24,466 nucleotides of DNA, from contig CALCMD010000053.1 of the NCBI GenBank assembly GCA_937965795.1, forward strand, positions 1-24,466, written 5' to 3'. This document shows, in pieces, positions 15,389 to 22,858 of this stretch (positions are counted from its first letter, which is position 1; each line of letters opens with the position of its first letter). The notes beneath the pieces were generated by a model. That model searched no databases. It was not told the DNA's origin and was given only the letters and a program-made list of their open reading frames with translations. Origin of the DNA: an uncultured Lachnospiraceae bacterium. Its GTDB lineage: Bacteria; Bacillota; Clostridia; Lachnospirales; Lachnospiraceae. Both the position numbers and the translations under genes were made by a program.

Positions 15389-18328
15389 TTATGTTTCAAC
15401 TGTACTCTTTAAATAGTTCAGCAAGTCCTCCCGCACTTCGTGGTGCATATGTGCTTTAACCTTCGTAATTTCCCGTATTTTTCCACGGTTATCTTTTTTC
15501 TCCCCTGCTTTCGCTTCTATCACATCAAAAAGTCCCATATAATAAAATTCTGCACCTTCCGAATCACTCTTTTTTATAAAAAGCCGTCTGCGCTCCGCCG
15601 TCAAAACCTCTTTCATATAACTGCTGTCCGGGCCCCTTCCTATCTGAGAATCCCACATGAAAGTCTGATTATCTGCAAACTCATCTGCATAATCTGGTTT
15701 TCCCTCTAAATATTCCTGCCCCGAAGCACTCTCCTGCTTATGATACGTCACGAAAATACAGGCATCCCCGCCAATCCGCTTCATACCATACATCGTAGAG
15801 GACATATCCCTTGTACAATTCAACAACTGACATACATCCCTGCGTGAGTATTTTTCATATAGCACAAACTTATCCTCCCGCAGTTTTCCTGCATAAAAAT
15901 CCTGAATCCTCGCCTGAGAAAGTTCTACTAAATCCTTCATAAAGGAATAAAATGCCGGATGATTCAGCCTTTCATATAAACTCCTCATTCTCCAGATCAT
16001 GCCCGGCTGTATACTCTGTATCATTTCAATTTGCGCATATTTCTTTTGTTCATCATCTTTACTGACAAAGGAACCCTCCAGATTTGAGACAGCAGAATCT
16101 ATTTCCTGTTCGGATACTCTGCTCCCATACTTCCTCCCAATTTCCTCAATGACAAACAATTTGTCGACTTGTTCCCTCTTCATAATCTCCGACAAAATCT
16201 CAGCTTCATGAGGACGCTTCCCTCTCGCAACAACTTTCGAAACGTATTCGAGCGTCAGGACTTCTTTTTCTGTGAAAAACTCCGTGCACTGCTCCCGTTC
16301 AACACTCTTTAAAAAATGATAATATGTTTTATAATGCTCCAAAATAAGCAGAGGGTCCACTTCTCCATTTTTATAAAAGTCCATCAGCATCGGAACCCGT
16401 CCCAGCCGATATTTTAAATCACGATAACTCTTTTTTATTATCGTTTTCATTCCCTTCATCTGGTCAATAGAATGAAAAATCTTACTTTTTGCAATCTCAT
16501 CAAAATGAATCGTAGAAGCCCCTGGAAGCACCCGGCATCCTTCCATCACATACCGGCGCATATTATCCTTATTGTAGTTCCGCTCGCCAGACAGTGCAAT
16601 CGGTATCATGAAATTATTCTCGTAATTCCCTATAAAATCCAATATCACCACATATTCCTTATCTTCTGCCTTTCGCAGTCCTCTCCCCAACTGCTGAACA
16701 AACACAATCGGCGATTCCGTTGGCCGAAGCATAATGACCTGATTAATGTCCGGAATATCAACACCCTCATTAAAAATGTCCACGGTAAATATGTAATCCA
16801 ATCTATCCTCTCGCCCATCATTCACCAGCCGTTCTACCGCTTCTTCTCTCTTTTCCTGTATATCTTCACCAGTTAAGGCGAGCGTCCGAAATCCTCTATC
16901 ATTAAACTTCTCACTAAGCATCGCCGCTTCCCTTTTCGAACTGCAAAAAACCAGTCCCTTTACACGGCTGCCACTGAAACCATAAAATGCCGCCTGCTCC
17001 AGCACATAGTCCACACGTATATCTGATGTAAGACAATTAAAATCTGCTTTATCCTTCACGATTTCCCCATCGACTTTTAAATCCGTAATACCAAAATAAT
17101 GGAAGGGGCACAGTAAATTTTCTTCCATTGCCTGCTGCAAACGTATTTCATATGCGATATTATGGTCAAACGCTTCAAATACATCGAAATCATCCGTCCG
17201 CTCCGGTGAGGCTGTCATTCCCAACCAGAATTCCGGCTTGAAATATTTCATAATCTCCTGATAGCTTCCTGCTCCTGTTCTATGAGCCTCATCTATAACG
17301 ATCATCTGAAATTCGTCCGGGGAAAATCGTTCATATATTTCTGGTCTCGCCATCATATTCATGGTAGAAAACAAATACTCGGCATCATACTCCTTAGAAT
17401 TTCCGGATAAAAGCCCGAAACTCTTCGTATTTCCAAAGACCTTTTCATAACTACGAATTGCCTGCTTTGCAATCTGCTCTCTATGTACCAAAAATAAGGC
17501 TTTTCCCGGATTTTCTTCACGCAAGGCAAACGCAGACGCATATGTTTTTCCAGTACCCGTCGCCGAAATTAAGAGAGCCTTTTTCTGACCACTTTCCCGA
17601 AGCTTCTGTAAATTTGCGATAAATCCCACCTGCATAGAGTTTGGCTTAAGTGTAAACTCTTCTAACCGAACAACTTCCTGTTTCCTTGCAATTTCTTTTT
17701 GCTTCCTGATTACTTTGTTGCAGACATAGCTTTCCGAATACTTATCAATAAATTTTTCATACGGCAACGCATACGGAGAATCCCATAACTGTTCAAATTC
17801 TGCCAGCACATCCTGTGCATATTCTCCCTGTTCAGCCGACACGATTTTCGTATTCCACTCCCGGTTTGTTGTAAGCGCACTTTGCGTCATATTCGAACTA
17901 CCGATTATAATACGATACAATTCCTTCTTTTTAAAAATGTATCCCTTCGTATGAAACCCTTCCCTTGCTTCCTCCGTTACATACATTTTCAGCTCAATAT
18001 TCTTCAGACCAGCAAGCGTTTTCATCGCCCTCGGCTCACTGAAATTCAAATAATCTGTCGTCAAAATCCTTCCGGGAATCCCCCTCTTTTCAAGCTCTTT
18101 CAGCGTCTGAAGCAGCGGCGTAATCCCTCCCATCGTAATAAACGCAACACTAATCGCAAATTCATCACACGAAAAAAGCTCATCCTCAATGGATGAGATA
18201 ACCTTTTTCCCCTGTCTGTAGTCATTCGAGACAAACTGAGGCTTATAAGCCAGGTTTGAGGAAATGCTGCGATTTATAAACGCAGATGCAAGCCCTTGTT
18301 CCAGGAATTGGTATGTTTCAGTTATCAT
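15389..18328 (-). CDS. PLD-like nuclease / SF2 helicase / DUF3427 fusion
   Basis: A 979-residue three-part protein. About residues 40-195 are a phospholipase-D-like domain with HTK (126-128) and GSSNMTQSAL (from 143). About 230-560 are a superfamily-2 helicase: Walker A ATGTGKT (256-262), DEAH (346-349), TAS (372-374) and motif VI QQLGRGLR (545-552). The remainder matches the DUF3427 C-terminal region of such helicases. All helicase motifs are intact. The PLD part has one HxK and lacks the Asp of a full HKD motif, so nuclease action would probably need dimerisation. AGGAG precedes the ATG. Composition is visibly AT-rich (19 and 20 G+C in two sampled 60-base rows) compared with neighbours. A role in DNA repair or phage defence is inference. 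Confidence 0.9.
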   Translation of the reverse strand: MITETYQFLEQGLASAFINRSISSNLAYKPQFVSNDYRQGKKVISSIEDELFSCDEFAISVAFITMGGITPLLQTLKELEKRGIPGRILTTDYLNFSEPRAMKTLAGLKNIELKMYVTEEAREGFHTKGYIFKKKELYRIIIGSSNMTQSALTTNREWNTKIVSAEQGEYAQDVLAEFEQLWDSPYALPYEKFIDKYSESYVCNKVIRKQKEIARKQEVVRLEEFTLKPNSMQVGFIANLQKLRESGQKKALLISATGTGKTYASAFALREENPGKALFLVHREQIAKQAIRSYEKVFGNTKSFGLLSGNSKEYDAEYLFSTMNMMARPEIYERFSPDEFQMIVIDEAHRTGAGSYQEIMKYFKPEFWLGMTASPERTDDFDVFEAFDHNIAYEIRLQQAMEENLLCPFHYFGITDLKVDGEIVKDKADFNCLTSDIRVDYVLEQAAFYGFSGSRVKGLVFCSSKREAAMLSEKFNDRGFRTLALTGEDIQEKREEAVERLVNDGREDRLDYIFTVDIFNEGVDIPDINQVIMLRPTESPIVFVQQLGRGLRKAEDKEYVVILDFIGNYENNFMIPIALSGERNYNKDNMRRYVMEGCRVLPGASTIHFDEIAKSKIFHSIDQMKGMKTIIKKSYRDLKYRLGRVPMLMDFYKNGEVDPLLILEHYKTYYHFLKSVEREQCTEFFTEKEVLTLEYVSKVVARGKRPHEAEILSEIMKREQVDKLFVIEEIGRKYGSRVSEQEIDSAVSNLEGSFVSKDDEQKKYAQIEMIQSIQPGMIWRMRSLYERLNHPAFYSFMKDLVELSQARIQDFYAGKLREDKFVLYEKYSRRDVCQLLNCTRDMSSTMYGMKRIGGDACIFVTYHKQESASGQEYLEGKPDYADEFADNQTFMWDSQIGRGPDSSYMKEVLTAERRRLFIKKSDSEGAEFYYMGLFDVIEAKAGEKKDNRGKIREITKVKAHMHHEVREDLLNYLKSTVET

Positions 18329-18406
18329 ATGCCTATACTCCTAATCAAAAAGATAAATATAGAAGATATACTATCCCAAAATCATTCTTTGAAAATTTCC
18401 ATTTAC

Positions 18407-18454
18407 AAAAATGACTCACGAAAACGCCGAAACCCGCTTTCGTGAGTCATTTTT
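18407..18454. terminator. Strong symmetrical terminator upstream of the helicase
   Basis: AAAAATGACTCACGAAA (18407-18423) and its exact complement (18438-18454) form a perfect 17-bp stem with a 14-base loop, A-run on one side and T-run on the other. It insulates the helicase gene from yidC transcription and would work in both directions. Confidence 0.8.
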
Positions 18455-18496
18455 CAATAGCCCAAATTCAGCATCCGTACATGCACTAACCCCGCT

Positions 18497-18516
18497 AAAA
18501 ACCTCCAACGGTTTTT
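18497..18516 (-). terminator. Small hairpin after yidC
   Basis: AAAAACC pairs with GGTTTTT around a 6-base loop about 38 bases after the yidC stop. The stem ends in T5 on the minus strand. The remaining 18329-18554 gap holds only this and the stronger terminator at 18407-18454. Confidence 0.4.
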
Positions 18517-18554
18517 GTTCATTAACTGCATTATATCTATAAATCCTTTAAACG

Positions 18555-19244
18555 TCAACGGCTTTGCAAAAAGTTGCTGAGAGATTCCCCTGGAAACCAG
18601 ACGCCTCTAACCACCCGTCTGTCCCTTACGTTCCCCACCACCTGCTCCACACACGTAAATACCCCGGATACCATATAATACAGCTCTACCCCCGACGGAA
18701 GCATAATCGCAAACCATCCGTTTACGCACAGCAGGGTCAGCAGCATCGGCGCACTCGTCTTTTTTAACTCCAAATCCTTAAAAAACCTAAAATACGGCAT
18801 CAGCTGCGGAAATATCTGAGCGGCTACGGTCAATACCGGAAGGATATAAGTGCTGTCCCTTGCCAGCAGGGACGGCACCCACGGAAGAAGCACTGTGGTT
18901 ACATCTGCCGTCACCGCCAGGCGAATCCCGCGATACAGGGCAAGCATAATCGGAAACTGCAAAAAGGGGAGCAGACAGCCCATGCCGCCGATGCCTTCCT
19001 TCTGGTAAAGCTTTCTCAACTCCGCATTCATTTTTACCGAATTCTTTTTATACTTCTTCTTAATTTCCTCTGCCTGCCCGTTCAGACGCTGCTGCACTTT
19101 CAAGGTCTGGCGCTGTTTTCGGTTCAGCGGTGCCAGACACAGGCGGATTCCCACAGTAATAAATACAATCGCGATCCCGTAATCTCCGCAAATTCTGTAT
19201 AAAAGCTCTATGAACTGACGAATTCCTTCATAGAAAAGATTCAT
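18555..19244 (-). CDS. YidC/Oxa1-family membrane insertase paralogue
   Basis: A 229-residue membrane protein of the YidC/Oxa1/Alb3 family, which inserts proteins into the cytoplasmic membrane. Family features are the conserved intramembrane Arg34 in FITVGIRLCLAPLN, the cytoplasmic loop KVQQRLNGQAEEIKKKYK and MNAELRKLYQKEGI, and the GCLLPFLQFPIMLALYRGI segment. It lacks a lipoprotein signal, is shorter than typical Gram-positive YidC, and has an unusual tail (WFPGESLSNFLQSR) instead of a long basic tail. It does not sit in the rnpA-rpmH neighbourhood, so it is probably a second, specialised copy. Confidence 0.88.
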   Translation of the reverse strand: MNLFYEGIRQFIELLYRICGDYGIAIVFITVGIRLCLAPLNRKQRQTLKVQQRLNGQAEEIKKKYKKNSVKMNAELRKLYQKEGIGGMGCLLPFLQFPIMLALYRGIRLAVTADVTTVLLPWVPSLLARDSTYILPVLTVAAQIFPQLMPYFRFFKDLELKKTSAPMLLTLLCVNGWFAIMLPSGVELYYMVSGVFTCVEQVVGNVRDRRVVRGVWFPGESLSNFLQSR

Positions 19245-19288
19245 TCTTCCTGCCCCTCCTTTTTCTGGACAAAATGCTTTGCAGAATC

Positions 19289-19297
19289 ATTATAACA
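19289..19297 (-). promoter_or_regulatory. Extended -10 promoter of the yidC paralogue
   Basis: TGTTATAAT on the minus strand is a perfect -10 with a TGn extension about 45 bases before the start codon. No clear -35 is present. A GGAGGGG ribosome binding site follows. Confidence 0.5.
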
Positions 19298-19371
19298 AAA
19301 AACTTCTCTGGAAACTATTGAATGTCTGTTGACTTTATGCCCTCTGTTTTTAACTGACAGTTCGTTTTCTT

Positions 19372-20052
19372 CTATTCCCCCCGCCTATATTTTTTCCTCA
19401 CTCTCCAGAACGACAGAAAACCCGTGCCATATGCCGCCAAAATGACTGCATATACCGTAAGCATCACTATTTTTAATGGTTCTTTTCCTTGAAATACGTT
19501 AATTACATGCAGCAACGGAATAGCTATCAGAGCCACCCATATGCCAATGGAAAAAATGCGGGCAATCCAGGGCTTTTGAAACAGCCAGATAATACCCGGA
19601 TTCCCATAAAATACATCTGTTCTCGTATATTCCGTAATGGTCTCCAGAAGTTCCCCGACTGCCGCAAACCGGGTTCCCTTTTCCTCTTCCTCATGTACAT
19701 AATTCAGATATTCATCCAACTTTTCCTCCGTAAGCCGCCCGTCCCGCAAAACCATCCGGCATAAATCCTCCGCTCCCTGAAGGTTTTTCATCTGCTCATG
19801 CAGTTCCTGCTCCTGTCTGCGCAGAACATCCTCTCTGTCTGCCTGCCCGTTCATCAGCAGATAAATCGTCTCTATCGAAATTCCCATCTTCCGGTACAAA
19901 AGTATCTGCTTTATCCTGCGTACATCCTCTTCTGTATAATCCCGATAGGTACTCTCCTCTGCCCTGGCGGGTGTCAGCAGCCCTTTCCTTTCATAAAAAC
20001 GGATGTTACTCACATTCAGCCCCGTGCGGCTGGCTGCTTCACTGATTCTCAT
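19372..20052 (-). CDS. MerR-family regulator with two C-terminal membrane helices
   Basis: A 226-residue regulator. The N-terminus is a clear MerR winged helix: MRISEAASRTGLNVSNIRFYERKGLLTPAR, then YRDYTEEDVRRIKQILLYRKMGIS. A helical linker (about 72-125) follows, without the cysteines of metal-sensing MerR proteins. Two hydrophobic segments (about 165-185 and 195-215) and a basic tail WRVRKKYRRGE end the protein, so it is probably membrane-tethered. The frame is open 29 codons upstream, but the ATG at 20052 with GGAGG is chosen because the promoter covers the extension. It probably regulates itself at 20084-20114. The signal is unknown. Confidence 0.9.
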   Translation of the reverse strand: MRISEAASRTGLNVSNIRFYERKGLLTPARAEESTYRDYTEEDVRRIKQILLYRKMGISIETIYLLMNGQADREDVLRRQEQELHEQMKNLQGAEDLCRMVLRDGRLTEEKLDEYLNYVHEEEEKGTRFAAVGELLETITEYTRTDVFYGNPGIIWLFQKPWIARIFSIGIWVALIAIPLLHVINVFQGKEPLKIVMLTVYAVILAAYGTGFLSFWRVRKKYRRGE

Positions 20053-20083
20053 TTCAACTTCCTCCTCTCTGTCAATTACCCTC

Positions 20084-20114
20084 AAAATACACCCTGCACC
20101 TGGTGCCGAGTCAA
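20084..20114 (-). promoter_or_regulatory. MerR-type promoter with 19-bp spacer and operator
   Basis: TTGACT (20109-20114) and TATTTT (20084-20089) are separated by 19 bases, the over-long spacing typical of promoters that MerR proteins activate by DNA distortion. The spacer is nearly filled by an imperfect palindrome (20091-20111) whose core is GCACC-A-GGTGC. It lies about 32 bases before the merR start, so autoregulation is expected. Confidence 0.75.
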
Positions 20115-20121
20115 GAAAAAC

Positions 20122-20149
20122 TTGAAATTTATGCCCCAAAACCTAAATT
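20122..20149 (+). promoter_or_regulatory. Possible promoter of the divergent XRE gene
   Basis: TTGAAA (20122-20127) and TAAATT (20144-20149) are 16 bases apart on the plus strand. It abuts the MerR promoter, so the MerR protein could influence both directions. The match is modest, and TATAGT at about 20182 is an alternative -10. Confidence 0.3.
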
Positions 20150-20217
20150 CCCGCCCTGTGTCCTGTTCTTTTTTGCCCAGATATAGTATTCTGTTCGTGA
20201 AAGGAGGAGCACACAGT

Positions 20218-20727
20218 ATGGATCAGAAGAAAATCGGAAGCTTCTTAAAAGAACTTCGAAAAGAGAAAGGCATGACACAGGAGCAGCTTGCCGAAGTCCT
20301 GAGGGTAACGAACCGCAGCATTTCCCGCTGGGAAAATGGAGTCAATATGCCCGACTTTGATTTGGTGATTACAATCGCAAACTATTTCGATATCGGCATC
20401 GAAGAATTATTAGATGGGGAAAGGAAAATGGATATGATGGATCAGAAAAAAGAAGAAACTTTGTTAAAAGTGGCGGACTACAACAGCAGCGAAAAGATGA
20501 CGTTCTCGAAGAGACTCAGTTATCTTTTTCTGACAGCCATCCTCAGTTTTATCATATTTATGGTTATGGACATCTGTGGTCTGGAAGGCAGCGAAATTTA
20601 TGACTTTATTTCCGGATGTATGCTGGGGATTGTATTCGGAATGCTGATTGTCGGCTTTTTATACACCAGAGGATATATGGAAAAAGTCCGGGCATTTAAG
20701 CTGAGACTTCTGCATAGAGGGATGTAA
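20218..20727 (+). CDS. XRE-family regulator with two C-terminal membrane helices
   Basis: A 169-residue protein. Residues 6-66 are a Cro/CI-type helix-turn-helix (GMTQEQLAEVLRVTNRSISRWENGVNMPDFDLVITIANYFDI) closing with IEELLDG. After a polar linker come two hydrophobic segments at about 100-120 and 130-150, then a basic tail. The start is the ATG at 20218, preceded by AAGGAGG; the frame is open much further upstream but across the MerR promoter and gene. Such XRE-membrane proteins are common in Clostridia with unknown signals. It is divergent from merR, 165 bases apart. Confidence 0.92.
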   Translation: MDQKKIGSFLKELRKEKGMTQEQLAEVLRVTNRSISRWENGVNMPDFDLVITIANYFDIGIEELLDGERKMDMMDQKKEETLLKVADYNSSEKMTFSKRLSYLFLTAILSFIIFMVMDICGLEGSEIYDFISGCMLGIVFGMLIVGFLYTRGYMEKVRAFKLRLLHRGM

Positions 20728-20751
20728 ATGCTGCGGTTACTGGATTATGGC

Positions 20752-20783
20752 AGGGCAACAGTTTGACACCCCACTGTTGCCCT
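20752..20783. repeat. Perfect inverted repeat between convergent genes
   Basis: AGGGCAACAGT and ACTGTTGCCCT are exact complements separated by 10 bases. It lies between the ends of the XRE gene and the AAA ATPase gene, where a bidirectional terminator is expected, but neither side carries a T-run. It could be a hairpin barrier or part of a dispersed repeat. Confidence 0.7.
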
Positions 20784-20846
20784 ACCATATGCCGATTCCA
20801 TCAACAAGTATGTTTTTCACTCTATCATCTGTTCTCACACCGCTTT

Positions 20847-22073
20847 TCAGATGAGATTGCTCGGAATAAAACAGTTCTCTGCGTCAATCGGAATCGGTTC
20901 TTCACACATACAGACAATGCCGCCATTTCCACGGGTCAAAGAAGCCTTGTCGATCAGGCGGTATTTCTTGACTTCACGGCGGTCAGGAGCCGCACTCTTT
21001 TTGATTTCCAGCGGATGAATCACATGATTTTCCTCCACAAAAACATCAATCTCTTTTGCGTTGGAATCACGGAAGTAGGTGATGTTCACCCTGGACTTTG
21101 CATAGGCATAATTTTTCACAAGTTCCATCACCACATAGTTTTCATAGTAATGGCCGCTTGCCGCACCATTTCGCAGGGTATCCGCTGTCAGCCACATGGA
21201 CAGGTACGCACACAGTCCCGTATCGCAAAAATACAGTTTCGGCGTTTTACTAAGCCGCTTGAGTTCATTGTTGGAGTAGGGCGCAAGCAGATATACAATG
21301 TGCAGTCCTTCAAGCACTTTGAGCCATTCTTTTGCTGTGCTCGGCGCAATATCAGCAGACTCCGCAAGGGTCGTATAGTTTACCTGCTCTGAAACGAGAG
21401 ACGCACATCCAACAAGGAACTTGCGGAACCGCACGGCATCGGTGATTCCCCCGGCTTCGGTGACATCCCGCATCAGATAGGTGTCGATATAGGAGTTGAA
21501 ATATTCCTGCCGAAGTTCGTCATCCACACCCTGCACCTGGGGCATACCGCCCTCCCAGATATGGTGAAACACTTGAACGATATCATTTTTAGGCAGCTTG
21601 CGCTGTCTTGCCTGCAAGGTGGACAGAGAAAAATCCAAATCCGTATCAAAGACAAGTCCCGCTTTTTCTCTTGCCGATAAACTGTACAGCTCCAGAATTC
21701 CAATCCTTCCCGCAAGAGTTTCACGAACTTTTTTCATCAGCTTGTACTGCTGAGAACCGGTCAGCCAGATCAGCCCTTTTTCCTCGCTCTCATCGCAGAT
21801 GATTTTGATTTGCTCAAACAGTTCCGGCGCTTTCTGCACTTCGTCAATCAAAATCGGCGGTTTATAGGTCTGAAAGAACAGTACCGGGTCAGACTGTGCA
21901 AGCTCTCTTGCCATTGCATTGTCCATCGTGACATAGGTTCTTGCACTGCCCTCAGCCAAATGCTTTAGCATGGTCGTTTTGCCAACCTGTCTGGCTCCTG
22001 TGACAAGTATAACCTTAAAAAAATCATTGAGCTTCCGAAATTTTCTTTCCAGTTCCCGTGTGATATATGCCAT
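20847..22073 (-). CDS. AAA ATPase with DUF4143 domain
   Basis: A 408-residue protein of the widespread ATPase/DUF4143 family. The N-terminal P-loop domain has Walker A GARQVGKT (26-33), Walker B PPILIDEVQ with Asp77/Glu78, and a WLTGSQQY sensor stretch. A winged-helix-like part follows (YTTLAESADIAPSTAKEWLKVLEGLHIVYLL). The C-terminal DUF4143 region has a PD-(D/E)xK-like pattern, Asp343 and Glu356-x-Lys358 (EIDVFVEENHVIHPLEIKK). No activity has been fixed for the family; a nuclease-like fold is inferred. It has its own promoter and a GGAGG site, so it is a stand-alone gene, often strain-variable in gut bacteria. Confidence 0.9.
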   Translation of the reverse strand: MAYITRELERKFRKLNDFFKVILVTGARQVGKTTMLKHLAEGSARTYVTMDNAMARELAQSDPVLFFQTYKPPILIDEVQKAPELFEQIKIICDESEEKGLIWLTGSQQYKLMKKVRETLAGRIGILELYSLSAREKAGLVFDTDLDFSLSTLQARQRKLPKNDIVQVFHHIWEGGMPQVQGVDDELRQEYFNSYIDTYLMRDVTEAGGITDAVRFRKFLVGCASLVSEQVNYTTLAESADIAPSTAKEWLKVLEGLHIVYLLAPYSNNELKRLSKTPKLYFCDTGLCAYLSMWLTADTLRNGAASGHYYENYVVMELVKNYAYAKSRVNITYFRDSNAKEIDVFVEENHVIHPLEIKKSAAPDRREVKKYRLIDKASLTRGNGGIVCMCEEPIPIDAENCFIPSNLI

Positions 22074-22112
22074 AATGCGCCTCCATTTTTATGATAATCC
22101 ATGCTTAACCAT

Positions 22113-22141
22113 ATTTTATCTTAATATTTGTGCCCCGTCAA
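22113..22141 (-). promoter_or_regulatory. Promoter of the AAA/DUF4143 gene
   Basis: TTGACG (22136-22141) and TAAAAT (22113-22118) lie exactly 17 bases apart on the minus strand, about 40 bases before the ATG at 22073. Confidence 0.7.
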
Positions 22142-22212
22142 GGAGATATACACAGGACTTTCATTTTCTAAAAATTGAGAAAAGGATACAAAAGCGCTAA
22201 AGGCCTCTCTGT

Positions 22213-22683
22213 TTATTCTGCAGCTCTCCAGGATGCCAGTTTCTTTTTGCTTTTCCCGCTTACCGACACACAATATACGTCAAATTTCTGATTTGAATTG
22301 GTATAAGCTTTTATCATTATATAGGAACTGCATACGCTCCAGGAGCTGATAGACGGAAACCTGGCTACGAGATTCTTCTTCCCCGTATTTATATTTTTCC
22401 GATACAAACTCCAATGATTTCCTGAAGCAGTTTTATAATATTGATAGTTTCCTACGGTTACCATATCATCTGAATATTCTTTATCTGCTACGATATCAGG
22501 TGCATCCCTAGATATCTCCTCTCCATCCAGCGTATATAAAAAATCTGACTGGTATTTGCTGTAATAAAGCTTCTTCCCGTCTGTATAAAGCCGTTTAATG
22601 TCAGCATCTGTATACATTTTCTTTTTTGACGAACCATTCAGCTTCATACACAAATCGGAATTTATTTTGTTATATCTTGACAA
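22213..22683 (-). pseudogene. 5'-truncated DUF5050-like fragment
   Basis: About 156 codons resembling the 3' end of a DUF5050-type beta-propeller surface protein, with repeating units such as LCMKLNGSSKKKMYTDADIKRLY, KLYYSKYQSDFLYTLDGEEI and SLYRKNINTGKKNLVARF. The first possible start is a TTG at 22683 and the first ATG is at 22647. Neither has a ribosome binding site, and there is no signal peptide, although the family is normally secreted. The frame stays open upstream into the hairpin at 22738. The simplest reading is that the 5' part was lost in a rearrangement whose other side brought the TIR gene. Confidence 0.65.
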
Positions 22684-22705
22684 ATTTTGCCCTATTATGT
22701 AGTAT
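22677..22705 (+). promoter_or_regulatory. Plus-strand promoter ahead of a terminator hairpin
   Basis: A perfect TTGACA (22677-22682) and TAGTAT (22700-22705) are 17 bases apart. The predicted transcript starts near 22712 and meets the strong hairpin at 22738-22774 after about 25 bases, giving an RNA of roughly 65 bases. It may be an attenuated promoter of the TIR gene, a small RNA, or chance. Confidence 0.45.
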
Positions 22706-22737
22706 AAATTTATGAAATGGAGAAACGATACGCCCCA

Positions 22738-22774
22738 AAAAACTTCGTAGAGTAAAACACTCTACGAAGTTTTT
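22738..22774. terminator. Perfect 16-bp hairpin upstream of the TIR gene
   Basis: AAAAACTTCGTAGAGT and its exact complement enclose a 5-base AAAAC loop, with A-run and T-run ends, a typical bidirectional terminator. No complete gene ends here on either strand. It is therefore an orphan left by a rearrangement, or it belongs to the short plus-strand transcript from 22677. Confidence 0.75.
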
Positions 22775-22858
22775 ACACATTTCTACCAGATATGTGCTGC
22801 AATCCAACGATATATCTAAGGTAGAATGCAAGAACAAAAAAGAGAGGAATTGAAGGAA

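Noticed and set aside
19798..20217. N-terminal extension of the plus-strand XRE gene
   Set aside because: The open frame runs back through merR and its promoter; the ATG at 20218 has a strong AAGGAGG site and begins the helix-turn-helix.
22712..22750. Twelve-codon leader peptide (MKWRNDTPQKTS) ahead of the hairpin
   Set aside because: The ATG falls at the predicted transcription start with no ribosome binding site, and there is no run of regulatory codons; too speculative to list as a gene.
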